This document shows, piece after piece, positions 27,332 to 36,570 of a DNA stretch of 64,000 nt (its first letter is position 1; every line of letters starts with the position of its first letter). The stretch spans positions 744,001-808,000 of the forward strand of contig JAGB01000001.1 of NCBI GenBank assembly GCA_000526435.1. The letters are read 5' to 3'. Made by a program: the position numbers and the translations under genes. Below the pieces are notes generated by a model. The model did not search any database and was not told the origin of the DNA. It was given only the letters and a program-made list of their open reading frames with translations. The DNA comes from Caldicoprobacter oshimai DSM 21659. Its GTDB lineage: Bacteria; Bacillota; Clostridia; Caldicoprobacterales; Caldicoprobacteraceae.

Positions 27332-27427
27332 AACTATAAACCCCCTGTCTGTGTAAATGTATTTATTACATTTATTAGGGTTTCCGCCATACTTGACCCA
27401 TATTCCATGTAAAATCATCCGAATGCG

Positions 27428-28324
27428 TCAATCATAACCTAAATTTTTTAAATCGACGACATTGTTTCTCCAGTTCTCCCTTACCTTGACCCACAACTCG
27501 AGGTACACGTGTGTACCCAGCAAGCGTTCGATATCGTGCCTGGCCCGAGTGCCTATCTCGCGCAGCATGGAACCGCCTTTGCCGATTATTATACCCTTGT
27601 GGCTCTTCTTCTCACAGTATATCGTAGCGTATATATCTATAATATTTTTATCCTCGCGCTCTTTGAAGGAAGTGATCTCAACCCCTATACCGTGGGGCAC
27701 CTCTTCCTCCAGCAGCTCAAGCGCTTTTTCCCGGATAAGTTCTGCCACTATAAACCGCTCGGGCTGGTCAGTGATCATGTCATCCGGGTAATATTTGGGC
27801 CCCTCAGGCAGATAAGACGCGATGGTGCTCTCCAGCCTATCCAGATTGGTGCCCTCCAGGGCTGAGACCAGTATCACTTCATTGAAATCGCCCCATTCGC
27901 AGAAGTCTTCAGCCATCTTTCGCGCATCCTCAATCGATTCAACCCTGTCCACCTTGTTGGCTGCCAGGATGACGGGCGTCTTAACCTTTCTCAGTTCCTC
28001 GGCTATAAACCTGTCGCCGCTACCTATGCCCTCCCATATATCGACTATAAACAGCACGACATCCACTTCCTCCAGCGCGCTCCTGGCTACCTGCACCATG
28101 TACTCTCCCAGCCTGTTTTTGGGCTTATGGATTCCCGGAGTATCGATGAAGATGATCTGATAGTTGGGCCGGGTGAGCACGCACTGTATGCGATTGCGGG
28201 TGGTTTGAGGCTTGTCCGAAATTATGGCGATCTTCTCGCCCACCATGCTATTCATAAGGGTGGACTTGCCCACGTTGGGCCTGCCCACGATGGCGACAAA
28301 CCCTGAACGAAACTCTTCAGACAA
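27428..28324 (-). CDS. era: GTPase Era
   Basis: A 298-residue ribosome-assembly GTPase. G1 GRPNVGKSTLMNSM, G3 DTPGIHKPK, G4 NKVD; the C-terminal KH domain has GIIIGKGGSMLREIGTRAR. It binds the 3' end of 16S rRNA in 30S maturation, alongside YbeY from the same cluster. The start is TTG at 28324, upstream of which lies GGAGAGTG. Confidence 0.96.
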   Translation of the reverse strand: MSEEFRSGFVAIVGRPNVGKSTLMNSMVGEKIAIISDKPQTTRNRIQCVLTRPNYQIIFIDTPGIHKPKNRLGEYMVQVARSALEEVDVVLFIVDIWEGIGSGDRFIAEELRKVKTPVILAANKVDRVESIEDARKMAEDFCEWGDFNEVILVSALEGTNLDRLESTIASYLPEGPKYYPDDMITDQPERFIVAELIREKALELLEEEVPHGIGVEITSFKEREDKNIIDIYATIYCEKKSHKGIIIGKGGSMLREIGTRARHDIERLLGTHVYLELWVKVRENWRNNVVDLKNLGYD

Positions 28325-28331
28325 CAGCCAA

Positions 28332-28742
28332 TCACTCTCCTTCTTGCATATCGAACTTCTTAAACCCGTTTGGCAAAAGGTCCTTCAGAGTGTACTCTCT
28401 GTATGTCCCGTTGCTATCGGCCACAATCACCGTGGGAATGTCGAATTCCAACATCACCTGGCGGCATATTCCACACGGGAAAGTAAAGCCTTTGTAATCC
28501 GATACTACCGCTACGGCTTTGAAGCTGCGCTTCCCGTCAGCTACGGCCGAAAATATGGCCACCCTTTCGGCGCAGCAGGTGGCGCCATAGCTCGCGTTCT
28601 CCACGTTACATCCGGTATAAACAGAGCCATCTTCGGCCAGCAAGGCGGCACCTACCCTGAAATTCGAGTAGGGTACATACGCCCTCTCCTTCACTTTTAA
28701 AGCTTCATCTATCAGTCTGCGCACATCAGCATCTATCATCAT
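28332..28742 (-). CDS. cdd: Cytidine deaminase
   Basis: A homotetrameric-type cytidine deaminase of about 136 residues. The zinc site is visible as CNVENASYGATCCAERVAIF (HAE-type replaced by CAE, as in Gram-positive enzymes) and PCGICRQVM. It converts cytidine and deoxycytidine to uridines for salvage. The start is set at ATG 28742, directly after GGGAGGAAG; an upstream ATG at 28778 lies inside the preceding gene. Located 7 bp upstream of era. Confidence 0.94.
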   Translation of the reverse strand: MMIDADVRRLIDEALKVKERAYVPYSNFRVGAALLAEDGSVYTGCNVENASYGATCCAERVAIFSAVADGKRSFKAVAVVSDYKGFTFPCGICRQVMLEFDIPTVIVADSNGTYREYTLKDLLPNGFKKFDMQEGE

Positions 28743-28752
28743 CTTCCTCCCA

Positions 28753-29460
28753 TCAGGCCACAATTTGGAATAGCTCAAAAACTATTATGGTAAGCAGCAT
28801 ACCCAAAAAAGCACCTATTATTATTTCGGCCAGGGTATGGATCCCGGCCTCATATCTGCTGTGAATGACCATCAGCGCCATCAACATGCTAAGAGTGGAT
28901 ATAAGGGCACTTTTGCTCAGCAGGGTTATGGAGGTGAACAGCGAAAAGGCCAGGGCGCTGTGCCCGCTTGGCATGCCACCCTTTAAAAAATTCCCTCTAA
29001 AATTGAAGGATTTCAGCATTATGACGATAAGCACTATTATTATGAGGCTGATGACGGTTACGTGTATGGGGGCATTCCTGATTCTGCGCACAAACGACAG
29101 CGAAAGCGAATTGATCCTGTTGTAAAATATGATATAGCCCACCATCATGGCACCCGCAGCAGTCACCAGCACCGCTCCGGCCGCCATATTCTTGGCCGCT
29201 TCTGCTAACGGGTGATAGTCGGGATGTACCATGTCTATCATGCGCTCTATAGCCGTGTTGAAAAGCTCTGCCGCGATCACCATGGCTATAGTAATAAACA
29301 ACAAAATAACCTCTAGCTTGGAGAGGTCAGCCAGAACCGCGGCAATGAGCACCAACAGCGCAATGACAAAATGTATCTTTATGTTTCGTTCAGCCTTAAA
29401 TCCGTGTATCAGGCCTTTTATGGCATTATTGAAGCTGTCGATTATATTTCTGGATTTCAT
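28753..29460 (-). CDS. dgkA: Fusion of diacylglycerol/undecaprenol kinase and PAP2 phosphatase
   Basis: Residues about 1-115 are a DgkA-type integral membrane kinase (FNNAIKGLIHGFKAERNIKIHF, then AAELFNTAIERMIDMV and AKNMAAGAVLV). Residues about 120-235 are a PAP2-type membrane phosphatase with KGGMPSGHSALAFS and HSRYEAGIHTLAEIIIGA carrying the PSGH and H-D-like motifs. In Gram-positives the DgkA kinase usually phosphorylates undecaprenol. One polypeptide thus has both a lipid kinase and a lipid phosphatase. ATG 29460 follows GAGCGGGG; a TTG eight codons upstream is possible. Confidence 0.9.
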   Translation of the reverse strand: MKSRNIIDSFNNAIKGLIHGFKAERNIKIHFVIALLVLIAAVLADLSKLEVILLFITIAMVIAAELFNTAIERMIDMVHPDYHPLAEAAKNMAAGAVLVTAAGAMMVGYIIFYNRINSLSLSFVRRIRNAPIHVTVISLIIIVLIVIMLKSFNFRGNFLKGGMPSGHSALAFSLFTSITLLSKSALISTLSMLMALMVIHSRYEAGIHTLAEIIIGAFLGMLLTIIVFELFQIVA

Positions 29461-29497
29461 CCCCGCTCTATCCCCACATCCCAATAAAAGTGCCAGC

Positions 29498-30034
29498 TTA
29501 AGGTCTTACTTCCGGGCCTTGTGCATCCCGTGAAAGGCCCAGCATTTCCATGACCTTTTCTTCCTTCTGGCGCATCCTAAGCCGCTGCTGCTCCTGCTCA
29601 TGGTCATATCCCAGAAGGTGCAACATGCCGTGGACTATCAGATACCCCACCTCTCTGAAAAAGCTGTGCCCGTACTCCTGGGCTTGCCGCTGCGCCCTTT
29701 CCACTGACAGCACTATATCCCCCAGTACCACAGCCTGGCCATCATGCCTTGCTGCATTGAGCACGGCCTGCAAATCCCTGCTGCCTTGCCCGCCGTCCTC
29801 AAACTCCAGCATGGGGAACGACAGCACATCGGTAGGGGCATCCACTCCCCTGTACTGCCTGTTAAGCTGATGGATTTGCTGGTCGTCCACCAGCAGCACG
29901 CTCACTTCAACAGGGATATCTACCCCTTCCATTTTCAAGGTTTCGGATACACAGCTCTCTATAAGCCTTTCGATCTCAGGCGCGACCTCTATTTTATCCT
30001 GTGAGTTGTTAATGTCCACCATCATCGCCTTCAT
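29498..30034 (-). CDS. ybeY: Endoribonuclease YbeY
   Basis: A 178-residue metalloprotein with the YbeY zinc motif HGMLHLLGYDHEQ (three His) and upstream LNRQYRGVDAPTDVLSFP. It matures 16S rRNA 3' ends and aids ribosome quality control. The start at 30034 is preceded by GAGGAGCG and overlaps the end of pgpH by 26 bp; an internal ATG at 30022 is also possible. The C-terminal 25 residues are a charged extension. Confidence 0.93.
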   Translation of the reverse strand: MKAMMVDINNSQDKIEVAPEIERLIESCVSETLKMEGVDIPVEVSVLLVDDQQIHQLNRQYRGVDAPTDVLSFPMLEFEDGGQGSRDLQAVLNAARHDGQAVVLGDIVLSVERAQRQAQEYGHSFFREVGYLIVHGMLHLLGYDHEQEQQRLRMRQKEEKVMEMLGLSRDAQGPEVRP

Positions 30035-32300
30035 CTCGCTCCTCTTTCAAATCTACATCCGGATACTCAACGCGTTCGTGAAATATGCCGCATAGCACGT
30101 CTTTAAATGCCGTCGCGATGGAATCCAGGTCCTTCAGCGTCAAGTGGCACTCGTCCAGCTGCCCGTCTTCCAGCTTTTCCTTTATGAGCTTGCGTATCAA
30201 GCCCTCTATCTTCCCGGGAGTGGGATCGGGCAGGGTCCGTACTGCCGCCTCGACGGTGTCGGCCAGCATCACTATGGCCGTTTCGGGGGTTTGAGGCTTG
30301 GGCCCCGTATAACGAAAATCATCCAGCTTGACATCCCTGTTATTATTCTTCGCCTTGTGATAAAAGTATATTACCGGCGTGGTGCCGTGATGCTGCAGTA
30401 TAAAATCCTGAATCACCTTTGGGATCCTGTACTTTTGAGCCAGCTTGACCCCATCTTTGGTGTGGGATGTGATGATGTTGGTACTCAAGGTAGGATTTAA
30501 TTTATCATGTGGATTCTCGGAGGTCAGCTGATTTTCTCTAAAATAATAGGGCCTGTTGAGCTTCCCTACGTCGTGGTAATACGCGCCTACCCTGGCCAGC
30601 AATCCATTTGCACCCACCGCCTGGGCTGCGCTTTCGGCCAGATTGGCCACTATTATGCTGTGGTGATAGGTTCCGGGCGCTTCTCTCAGCAGGCGCTTCA
30701 GCAGCGGGTGGTTGGGATTTGAAAGCTCTATCATCCTTATAGGAGTTATGATGCCAAACACGTTTTCCCAAACGGGCAGCGTCCCCACCGCCAGGACGGC
30801 GGCCAGCACGCCGCTTCCACCACCCCAGAGGGAAGAACGCAAAGCAGCCCACCAGCTGCCCGACACAATCAGCTCATACCCGGCTGTGCTCAGCATGCTA
30901 GTGGCACTGGCTCCCAGCCCTGCCAAAAACAGGCCATTCCTCTGCTGGGACCGATGGGCTATGAATATTCCCGTCATTCCTCCCAGCAGCCCTGCAACCA
31001 CCACTCCCAACTGACCCCGAGTCATTATACCTACCAATACGGCCAGGAGAACGTTCACAAAAAAGGCAATCCTGGGCTTTATCAGTACGGTAAGCAGCAG
31101 CGCAGACATGGCAACAGGCATAAGATACTGGTTTACAACCGACATCCCGTAACTTACTCCCAGTGTCAGACAGACCACCAGGCTGATCAGGATAAACATA
31201 TGGGGCTGATCGGCAAGCTCTTTTTCAAAGTAATGGATGTACAGCATTCCGGCAATCTCCAGTACCAGTATTAACAGCCCCAGCCCCACCACGAGCGGCA
31301 CATCAAACAGCTCATCCTTGAGGAGCCCCAGCTCTTTGAGCATAGCAATCTGCTCCTCGGTGACCGGCTGTCCATCCTGAACGATGTACTGCCCCTTTTT
31401 GTAAATCACCTTTTCGACATTTTGCGCCGCCTTTTGTCTCTCGGCTTCTGTTGCCTCATGGTCATATACCATATTGGGCTTAAGAAGGGTCAACCCAATA
31501 GTAGTACCCACAAGGCGCAGGTCGCTAGAAATAGGCAGCGTCAACACTTCGTTCCTCAGCGTATTTTTGGCTTCCAACAGATTATCCTCTTTTATCTTTA
31601 AGTCCAGCAAGTTGATCAATATCTCAATCAAACGTTCCTGAAGCTGAGAAATTTCGGCCTCATCTGCTGTGATGCAGGCAAGCAGCTCATCGTTTGATAA
31701 TTCAACGCTTATGCGCCCTTTGAGCTGTTCCAAAAACTGCCTGTCAAATACCTGCTGGTAATCTATCTCCCCTTTTGCAGCATCATATATATCTTTCTGC
31801 CCGGTTCCCTTACTTTGACTGGCCTCATTGTCTTGCTGTACCTGGGCTTCCCGCGCAGCCTCTCCTCCCGGTGGCCGCTGTTGTGGCAGAGCTGCCCCCT
31901 GCTTCTCTTCCCACTCTTTAAGCCTTTGGTTGGCAAGGCCCCGGACTATCCTTATCTCCTCAAATATCCTGTTGACCTCTTCAACAGTCTCCACCTTCAC
32001 ATCTTGATTCAATCTATATATTGGAGCAACGCTCTGCTTGGCCTGTTCGATCCTTCGCTGTGTGGCAATCTTGTTCTCCACATCTCGAGGGGCACGGATG
32101 GATTCGGTGGCGATATCCCCCACCTTCAAATCGTACCTTTTGGGCGAAACAGCGGCCAGCATGATGGCAAACACGCTGACATAGGCCAGCACCCCTATTA
32201 CAACCTTCAACAGCAGCTCTGTATTGGCCCCCTTGAAAGGCTGTACACCCAACAAAGGGGCCCGTTTCCCTCTGTTTTTACCTGTTACTATTAAATTCAC
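30009..32300 (-). CDS. pgpH: 7TM-HD membrane protein PgpH (c-di-AMP phosphodiesterase type)
   Basis: About 763 residues: an N-terminal membrane helix, a large extracytoplasmic 7TMR-HDED domain (about 50-330), seven membrane helices (about 335-490) and a cytoplasmic HD domain (TYHHSIIVANLAESA, YYHDVGKLNRP, IITSHTKDG, ILQHHGTTPV). PgpH of Listeria and YqfF of Bacillus degrade c-di-AMP. The start is GTG 32300, with AGGAGG 6 bases upstream; it overlaps phoH by 23 bp. The ATG at 32348 would lie deeper in phoH and lacks such a site. A Gln/Glu-rich linker (about 95-140) lies within the outer domain. Confidence 0.9.
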   Translation of the reverse strand: MNLIVTGKNRGKRAPLLGVQPFKGANTELLLKVVIGVLAYVSVFAIMLAAVSPKRYDLKVGDIATESIRAPRDVENKIATQRRIEQAKQSVAPIYRLNQDVKVETVEEVNRIFEEIRIVRGLANQRLKEWEEKQGAALPQQRPPGGEAAREAQVQQDNEASQSKGTGQKDIYDAAKGEIDYQQVFDRQFLEQLKGRISVELSNDELLACITADEAEISQLQERLIEILINLLDLKIKEDNLLEAKNTLRNEVLTLPISSDLRLVGTTIGLTLLKPNMVYDHEATEAERQKAAQNVEKVIYKKGQYIVQDGQPVTEEQIAMLKELGLLKDELFDVPLVVGLGLLILVLEIAGMLYIHYFEKELADQPHMFILISLVVCLTLGVSYGMSVVNQYLMPVAMSALLLTVLIKPRIAFFVNVLLAVLVGIMTRGQLGVVVAGLLGGMTGIFIAHRSQQRNGLFLAGLGASATSMLSTAGYELIVSGSWWAALRSSLWGGGSGVLAAVLAVGTLPVWENVFGIITPIRMIELSNPNHPLLKRLLREAPGTYHHSIIVANLAESAAQAVGANGLLARVGAYYHDVGKLNRPYYFRENQLTSENPHDKLNPTLSTNIITSHTKDGVKLAQKYRIPKVIQDFILQHHGTTPVIYFYHKAKNNNRDVKLDDFRYTGPKPQTPETAIVMLADTVEAAVRTLPDPTPGKIEGLIRKLIKEKLEDGQLDECHLTLKDLDSIATAFKDVLCGIFHERVEYPDVDLKEERDEGDDGGH

Positions 32301-33291
32301 GGATATCCTCCTGTTCCGATCCCCCTTTTCCTGAATAAAACTTTTCATAGGCCTGAACGATCTTCATCACCAGCTCATGGCGCACCACGTCCTGCTGCGT
32401 CAAGAACACGAATTCTATCCCCTTTATGCCCTTCAACACCTGTATGGCCTCCACAAGGCCTGACTTTTTACCCCGCGGCAGATCTATCTGTGTGATGTCA
32501 CCGGTAATCACAGCCTTGGACCCTATGCCTATCCTCGTCAAAAACATCTTCATCTGTTCGGAGGTGGTATTCTGGGCCTCATCCAGTATGATGAATGAAT
32601 CTTCCAGAGTGCGCCCCCTCATATAGGCAAGGGGAGCCACTTCAATAATCCCTCGTTCGACCAGCTTTAAATAGTTTTCCAGCCCTATCAAGTCATACAG
32701 CGCATCGTACAAAGGCCTAAGGTAGGGATCCACCTTGTTTTGCAGGTCCCCCGGCAAAAAGCCCAGCTTCTCTCCTGCTTCCACCGCAGGGCGGGTCAAT
32801 ATGATGCGCCCCACCTCCCGGCTCTTGTAAGCCGTTACAGCCATGGCCATAGCCAGGTAGGTTTTACCCGTTCCCGCAGGGCCTATTCCAAAGACGATGT
32901 CATTCTGAGCAATGGCCGTGACATAGCGCTTTTGGCCAAGCGTCTTGCAGCGGACCTGCTTACCCTTGTAAGTCAAACATATCACATCGGAGGCTATATC
33001 CTCTATGAGGTCCTCACGGCCCTCGGCCACCAGCTGTATGGCATACCTGACCTGAGCCTTGTCGATAGCCTCCCCTCTGCTTATTATACCAAGCAGCTTT
33101 GTCATGACCGTATAAGCCATCTCCACCTGCTGCGGTTTACCCATTATGACTACATTTGTCCCGCGGGTCACTATCCTTACCCCTATTTCCTCCTCAATGA
33201 CCTCCACATTTTCATCGAAGTTGCCAAAAAGTGCACGCAACTTTTCCATGCTATCAATTTCTATGGTCTTTTCAACTCTGAAGCTCTCCAA
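32278..33291 (-). CDS. phoH: PhoH-like ATPase
   Basis: A 337-residue PhoH family protein: Walker A GIGPAGTGKTYLAMAMAV and Walker B SFIILDEAQNTT, with an N-terminal KH-like part (VRIVTRGTNVVIMG). Family members are putative RNA helicases or ATPases linked to ribosome maturation, and lie next to ybeY and pgpH in most Bacillota. The start is TTG at 33291, with AGGAGG 9 bases upstream; that ribosome binding site overlaps the yqfD stop. Confidence 0.93.
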   Translation of the reverse strand: MESFRVEKTIEIDSMEKLRALFGNFDENVEVIEEEIGVRIVTRGTNVVIMGKPQQVEMAYTVMTKLLGIISRGEAIDKAQVRYAIQLVAEGREDLIEDIASDVICLTYKGKQVRCKTLGQKRYVTAIAQNDIVFGIGPAGTGKTYLAMAMAVTAYKSREVGRIILTRPAVEAGEKLGFLPGDLQNKVDPYLRPLYDALYDLIGLENYLKLVERGIIEVAPLAYMRGRTLEDSFIILDEAQNTTSEQMKMFLTRIGIGSKAVITGDITQIDLPRGKKSGLVEAIQVLKGIKGIEFVFLTQQDVVRHELVMKIVQAYEKFYSGKGGSEQEDIREFNSNR

Positions 33292-33304
33292 TCAGACAAT
33301 CCTC

Positions 33305-34495
33305 CTACTCAACTGTAATCTTTTGTTCCTGCGCTATATTTTCCAATACCTCGACGTATACCGTAGCTTTTATTTCCTTACCTTCTATCATATCGTATTT
33401 CACCCGTTTGTCAACAATTTTAGCGTTAGACGGGATTTTTTTATTTACATCCTCCATGGCCTTTTTTTGCGCAATTTCTTTTAGGTCCTGCAGCGACGCG
33501 CTGGCCGACAGCTTCTCAACTTCATAATACTCTCTCACTATCATGGTAACGGGAAAGAATCGCCCTTCTCCAAAAAAAGGCACCTTCTTCTCCTCCACCT
33601 CGTAGTACTTGAAAGGTATATCCCCTTTTTGATACTCCACCACCCACCGGCCCATGTCAATGAACTTGTGAACCACCTTTCTGCCTGTCCGCCGCGTGAG
33701 GCCTTCATCTAGGGAACAGACAGCCTCGCCTTCATACCACGTGCGGGCGGTAATCTGCGCCATGGCGTGCACAAAACGGGTTGCCAGGGTTTCGGGGTCC
33801 TCAACCACGCCGCTTACCAGAAGCTGCCCTTTCTTCACCGTATCGCCTTCTTTTACCATGGGTTGGCCTTCAAGCACCACCATTTCATGGATAATCCCAT
33901 CTTTGCTGGCCACGATATTGCACGGCGTATCCTTATCTACCATTGGAGGAGGTTGTGCCGCTTCCACCACCTTCACTATAGCCCTGGTACCCTTAAGTTG
34001 GATGCTGACCCACCAGATGTCGGGCATATCTATGACCAACCGGTTTTCAATTGCCGATATGTCCAGCCCTTTTTTGAAGGCTCCCGGCCTGATACCGTAT
34101 TTGGCCAGAGCATTAAGCAGCTTATCCTCCGGCACTTTGACGTTCCCCTCCACATCTACTATCCAGATAAACGAAGAGAGAACGTACAATATAATTAAAA
34201 ATGCCGTCAACCCCACAAGCAGCATTTTTCTGTGGCGGAGCCGAACCAGCAAAAATGGCAATCCCCTTTTATCCACTATCCTTACCCTGCACCTTACCTT
34301 TCGAGCGATGCCTTTCAGCTTTTTAAAGCCGCTAATGCTTATACAGGCGGTCATGGTGGTATAGCCCGAACGCTTTATCCCCCACAGAAAGATTCCATTG
34401 CTTATAGTCAAATTGATAAACTTTTCGAGAGACAGGCCATCTACCTTTATGACCAGATAGCCAACGATATAGTTCCACAGCTTCAAAATCAGCAA
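33305..34495 (-). CDS. yqfD: Sporulation protein YqfD
   Basis: A 396-residue protein with one membrane helix near residue 95 (KMLLVGLTAFLIILYVLSSF) and an outer part with WWVSIQLKGTRAIVKVVEA and QPMVKEGDTVKKGQLLVSG, the family pattern. YqfD/SpoIV-type proteins are required for mid-sporulation and pair with YqfC. The gene lies 18 bp after yqfC. Confidence 0.93.
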   Translation of the reverse strand: MLILKLWNYIVGYLVIKVDGLSLEKFINLTISNGIFLWGIKRSGYTTMTACISISGFKKLKGIARKVRCRVRIVDKRGLPFLLVRLRHRKMLLVGLTAFLIILYVLSSFIWIVDVEGNVKVPEDKLLNALAKYGIRPGAFKKGLDISAIENRLVIDMPDIWWVSIQLKGTRAIVKVVEAAQPPPMVDKDTPCNIVASKDGIIHEMVVLEGQPMVKEGDTVKKGQLLVSGVVEDPETLATRFVHAMAQITARTWYEGEAVCSLDEGLTRRTGRKVVHKFIDMGRWVVEYQKGDIPFKYYEVEEKKVPFFGEGRFFPVTMIVREYYEVEKLSASASLQDLKEIAQKKAMEDVNKKIPSNAKIVDKRVKYDMIEGKEIKATVYVEVLENIAQEQKITVE

Positions 34496-34513
34496 CGCCT
34501 TTCACCCCGGCAT

Positions 34514-34789
34514 CTAAAATTCCACCAGCTTTATCACGCCGGTTATCATGATATCTTCGGCCGCAATGTTCTTTAGGTCCATATCCTGCCCCTCAACCCG
34601 GATCACTCCAATGGTTGAGTTAAGGCGTATTTTCTGAGGGGTATATTCTATCACCCCTCTATGGTTTTCAACCAGCATCTGGTTGTTGCCAATCATGCTG
34701 ATTCTGGGCAGGTTAAGCATTATGTCCTTTGGAAGCTCAAACATCTCAGAGACGGCGGTTTTTACCTCGTTGAGCTTTCTTTTTCGCAC
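34514..34789 (-). CDS. yqfC: Sporulation protein YqfC
   Basis: A 91-residue YabP/YqfC family protein: FELPKDIMLNLPRISMIG, NHRGVIEYTPQKIRL and a C-terminal IMITGVIKLVEF. It is a sporulation-specific partner of YqfD. The start is GTG 34789, 7 bases after AAGGGGGG; the ATG at 34846 would add a hydrophobic leader not found in the family and lies in the terminator region. Confidence 0.9.
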   Translation of the reverse strand: MRKRKLNEVKTAVSEMFELPKDIMLNLPRISMIGNNQMLVENHRGVIEYTPQKIRLNSTIGVIRVEGQDMDLKNIAAEDIMITGVIKLVEF

Positions 34790-34829
34790 CTGCAACCCCC
34801 CCTTGATACAAAATAATATGCAAAAAAAA

Positions 34830-34864
34830 GAAAAACTAGAATGCATGGAACATTCTAGTTTTTC
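34830..34864. terminator. Terminator upstream of yqfC
   Basis: AAAAACTAGAATG and its complement form a 13-bp stem with a short loop flanked by A and T runs. It separates the floA-side genes from the yqfC-to-recO operon. Confidence 0.8.
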
Positions 34865-35007
34865 ATGCCGTTTGGCACTATTACGGTATATCTGGCTGAT
34901 CTAACATTACACTTTTATCAAGCTTTTACCAAGCTCAATTCTTTATGAAATTTTACAGCAGCACATTACCACCGGTTAAATCTAAAAGCCAGGTTTTAGA
35001 TAGAATT

Positions 35008-35487
35008 TCAATACCTCGATTTTCTCCTGAGGGCCTTGGGGGGCTGCAGCAGTTCGGACATTATAATGCCGTTTATTACAGCATTTCGGCTGAGCGAAAT
35101 CATGGGAAGCTTAGCATCAGGCGACACAACCTCTAATTTCGGGCCCTCAACATCGTGCGCCGTATCCGTCAACCTCACTTGCTCCATTCTCCCAAGAGAG
35201 GGATCTGGGACGCCTTCGCCTTCCCCAGCGTAGCCATTTGCCACAGAACTGCGCTCAGCGGAAACATTCTTTTCGGCCTCGGCGCTGGACATCCACACTT
35301 GTCGATGGCCGGGTTGCCGATAGATACCCCGACCATCCCCTGGCTGGCCTGGCACCTCAGGGTTCTTCGGCGTTACGGGCCTGCCGGAAGCATTAGGCTT
35401 TGGCCACTGTCCAGGACTGCCCACGTGCTTCAATATATTTGCTACTACCATACTGATAACGATAAACAGTATAATTATATCCAGCAT
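35008..35487 (-). CDS. Small proline-rich membrane protein downstream of floA
   Basis: A 159-residue protein with an N-terminal membrane helix (LDIIILFIVISMVVANIL) and then a long, low-complexity, Pro/Gly-rich cytoplasmic or outer tail (KPNASGRPVTPKNPEVPGQP). The last 30 residues (ISLSRNAVINGIIMSELLQPP) look like a conserved short motif ending in a basic tail. I recognise no family. It lies 30 bp downstream of floA in the same operon, so a role in the flotillin/NfeD membrane domain is a fair guess from position. Confidence 0.65.
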   Translation of the reverse strand: MLDIIILFIVISMVVANILKHVGSPGQWPKPNASGRPVTPKNPEVPGQPGDGRGIYRQPGHRQVWMSSAEAEKNVSAERSSVANGYAGEGEGVPDPSLGRMEQVRLTDTAHDVEGPKLEVVSPDAKLPMISLSRNAVINGIIMSELLQPPKALRRKSRY

Positions 35488-35517
35488 TTATCATCATCTC
35501 CCAGCCATCATCCGCCG

Positions 35518-36522
35518 CTACTTCTTATCCTCGCTGGAAGTGTCTTCTCTTCCCATCCTGGCTATGGAATCCCTCATCTGCGTATCGGCTATTATGTTTT
35601 TCATGTTATAATAATCCATAACCCCCAGCTTTCCTTCCCTGAGGGCCGCGGCTATAGCCTTGGGAATTTCAGCCTCGGCCTCCACTACCTTGGCCCGCAT
35701 TTCCTGTACAGCGGCGCGCATCTCCTGTTCCTTGGCTACGGCCATGGCACGCCTCTCTTCGGCCTTGGCCTGGGCGATGCGCTTATCGGCCTCGGCCTGG
35801 TCAATTTGAAGCTGGGCGCCTATATTCCTTCCCACGTCCACGTCGGCGATGTCGATAGAAAGTATCTCAAATGCCGTCCCGGCATGCAGGCTCTTGTTGA
35901 GCACCGTCTGAGAAATGCGGTCAGGGTTTTCCAGCACTTCCTTGTGGCTTTCGGCTGAGCCAACGGTGGTCACAATACCCTCGCCTACCCTGGCCAGTAT
36001 GGTCTCCTCCCCAGCACCGCCAACCAGCCTGTCTATATTGGCCCTTACGGTAACCCGCGCCTTTACCATCACCTCAATGCCGTCCTTGGCCACGGCTGAT
36101 ACCTTTGGAGTCTCTATTACCTTGGGATTTACGCTCATCTGAACGGCCTGCAACACGTCTCTCCCTGCCAGGTCAATGGCAGCCGCCCTTTCAAACTCCA
36201 AGGGTATATTGGCCCTTTGAGCTGCAATCAGGGCGTTTATTACCCTGTCCACATTCCCTCCTGCAAGGTAATGGGCTTCAAGCTTGTCAACGCTGATATC
36301 CAGGCCCGCCTTGGTGGCCTTTATGAGGGGGTTGATTATCCTGGATGGAATCACCCTCCTCAGCCGCATACCTATCAAGTTGAATATCCCTATCTTGACC
36401 CCGGCTGCCAGCGCTGAAATCCACAATCCCAACGGCACAAAAGTCAGGATTATGGCCAGCACAATTATGGCTACAATGACCAACATCATTATGAACAAAA
36501 TTGTCTCGGGCATATTCATCAT
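35518..36522 (-). CDS. floA: Flotillin-like protein FloA
   Basis: A 334-residue SPFH protein of the FloA/YqfA type: N-terminal membrane hairpin (about 5-45), then [24 protein letters not shown], the SPFH core [23 protein letters not shown] and an Ala/Glu-rich coiled tail ([20 protein letters not shown]). It scaffolds ordered membrane microdomains. It lies 48 bp after the nfeD gene, the usual partner. Confidence 0.95.
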   Translation of the reverse strand: MMNMPETILFIMMLVIVAIIVLAIILTFVPLGLWISALAAGVKIGIFNLIGMRLRRVIPSRIINPLIKATKAGLDISVDKLEAHYLAGGNVDRVINALIAAQRANIPLEFERAAAIDLAGRDVLQAVQMSVNPKVIETPKVSAVAKDGIEVMVKARVTVRANIDRLVGGAGEETILARVGEGIVTTVGSAESHKEVLENPDRISQTVLNKSLHAGTAFEILSIDIADVDVGRNIGAQLQIDQAEADKRIAQAKAEERRAMAVAKEQEMRAAVQEMRAKVVEAEAEIPKAIAAALREGKLGVMDYYNMKNIIADTQMRDSIARMGREDTSSEDKK

Positions 36523-36570
36523 CTCCTTCTTTTATTTTCCTCAGGCCTTACGGCTCGCTAAAACAGCGCC

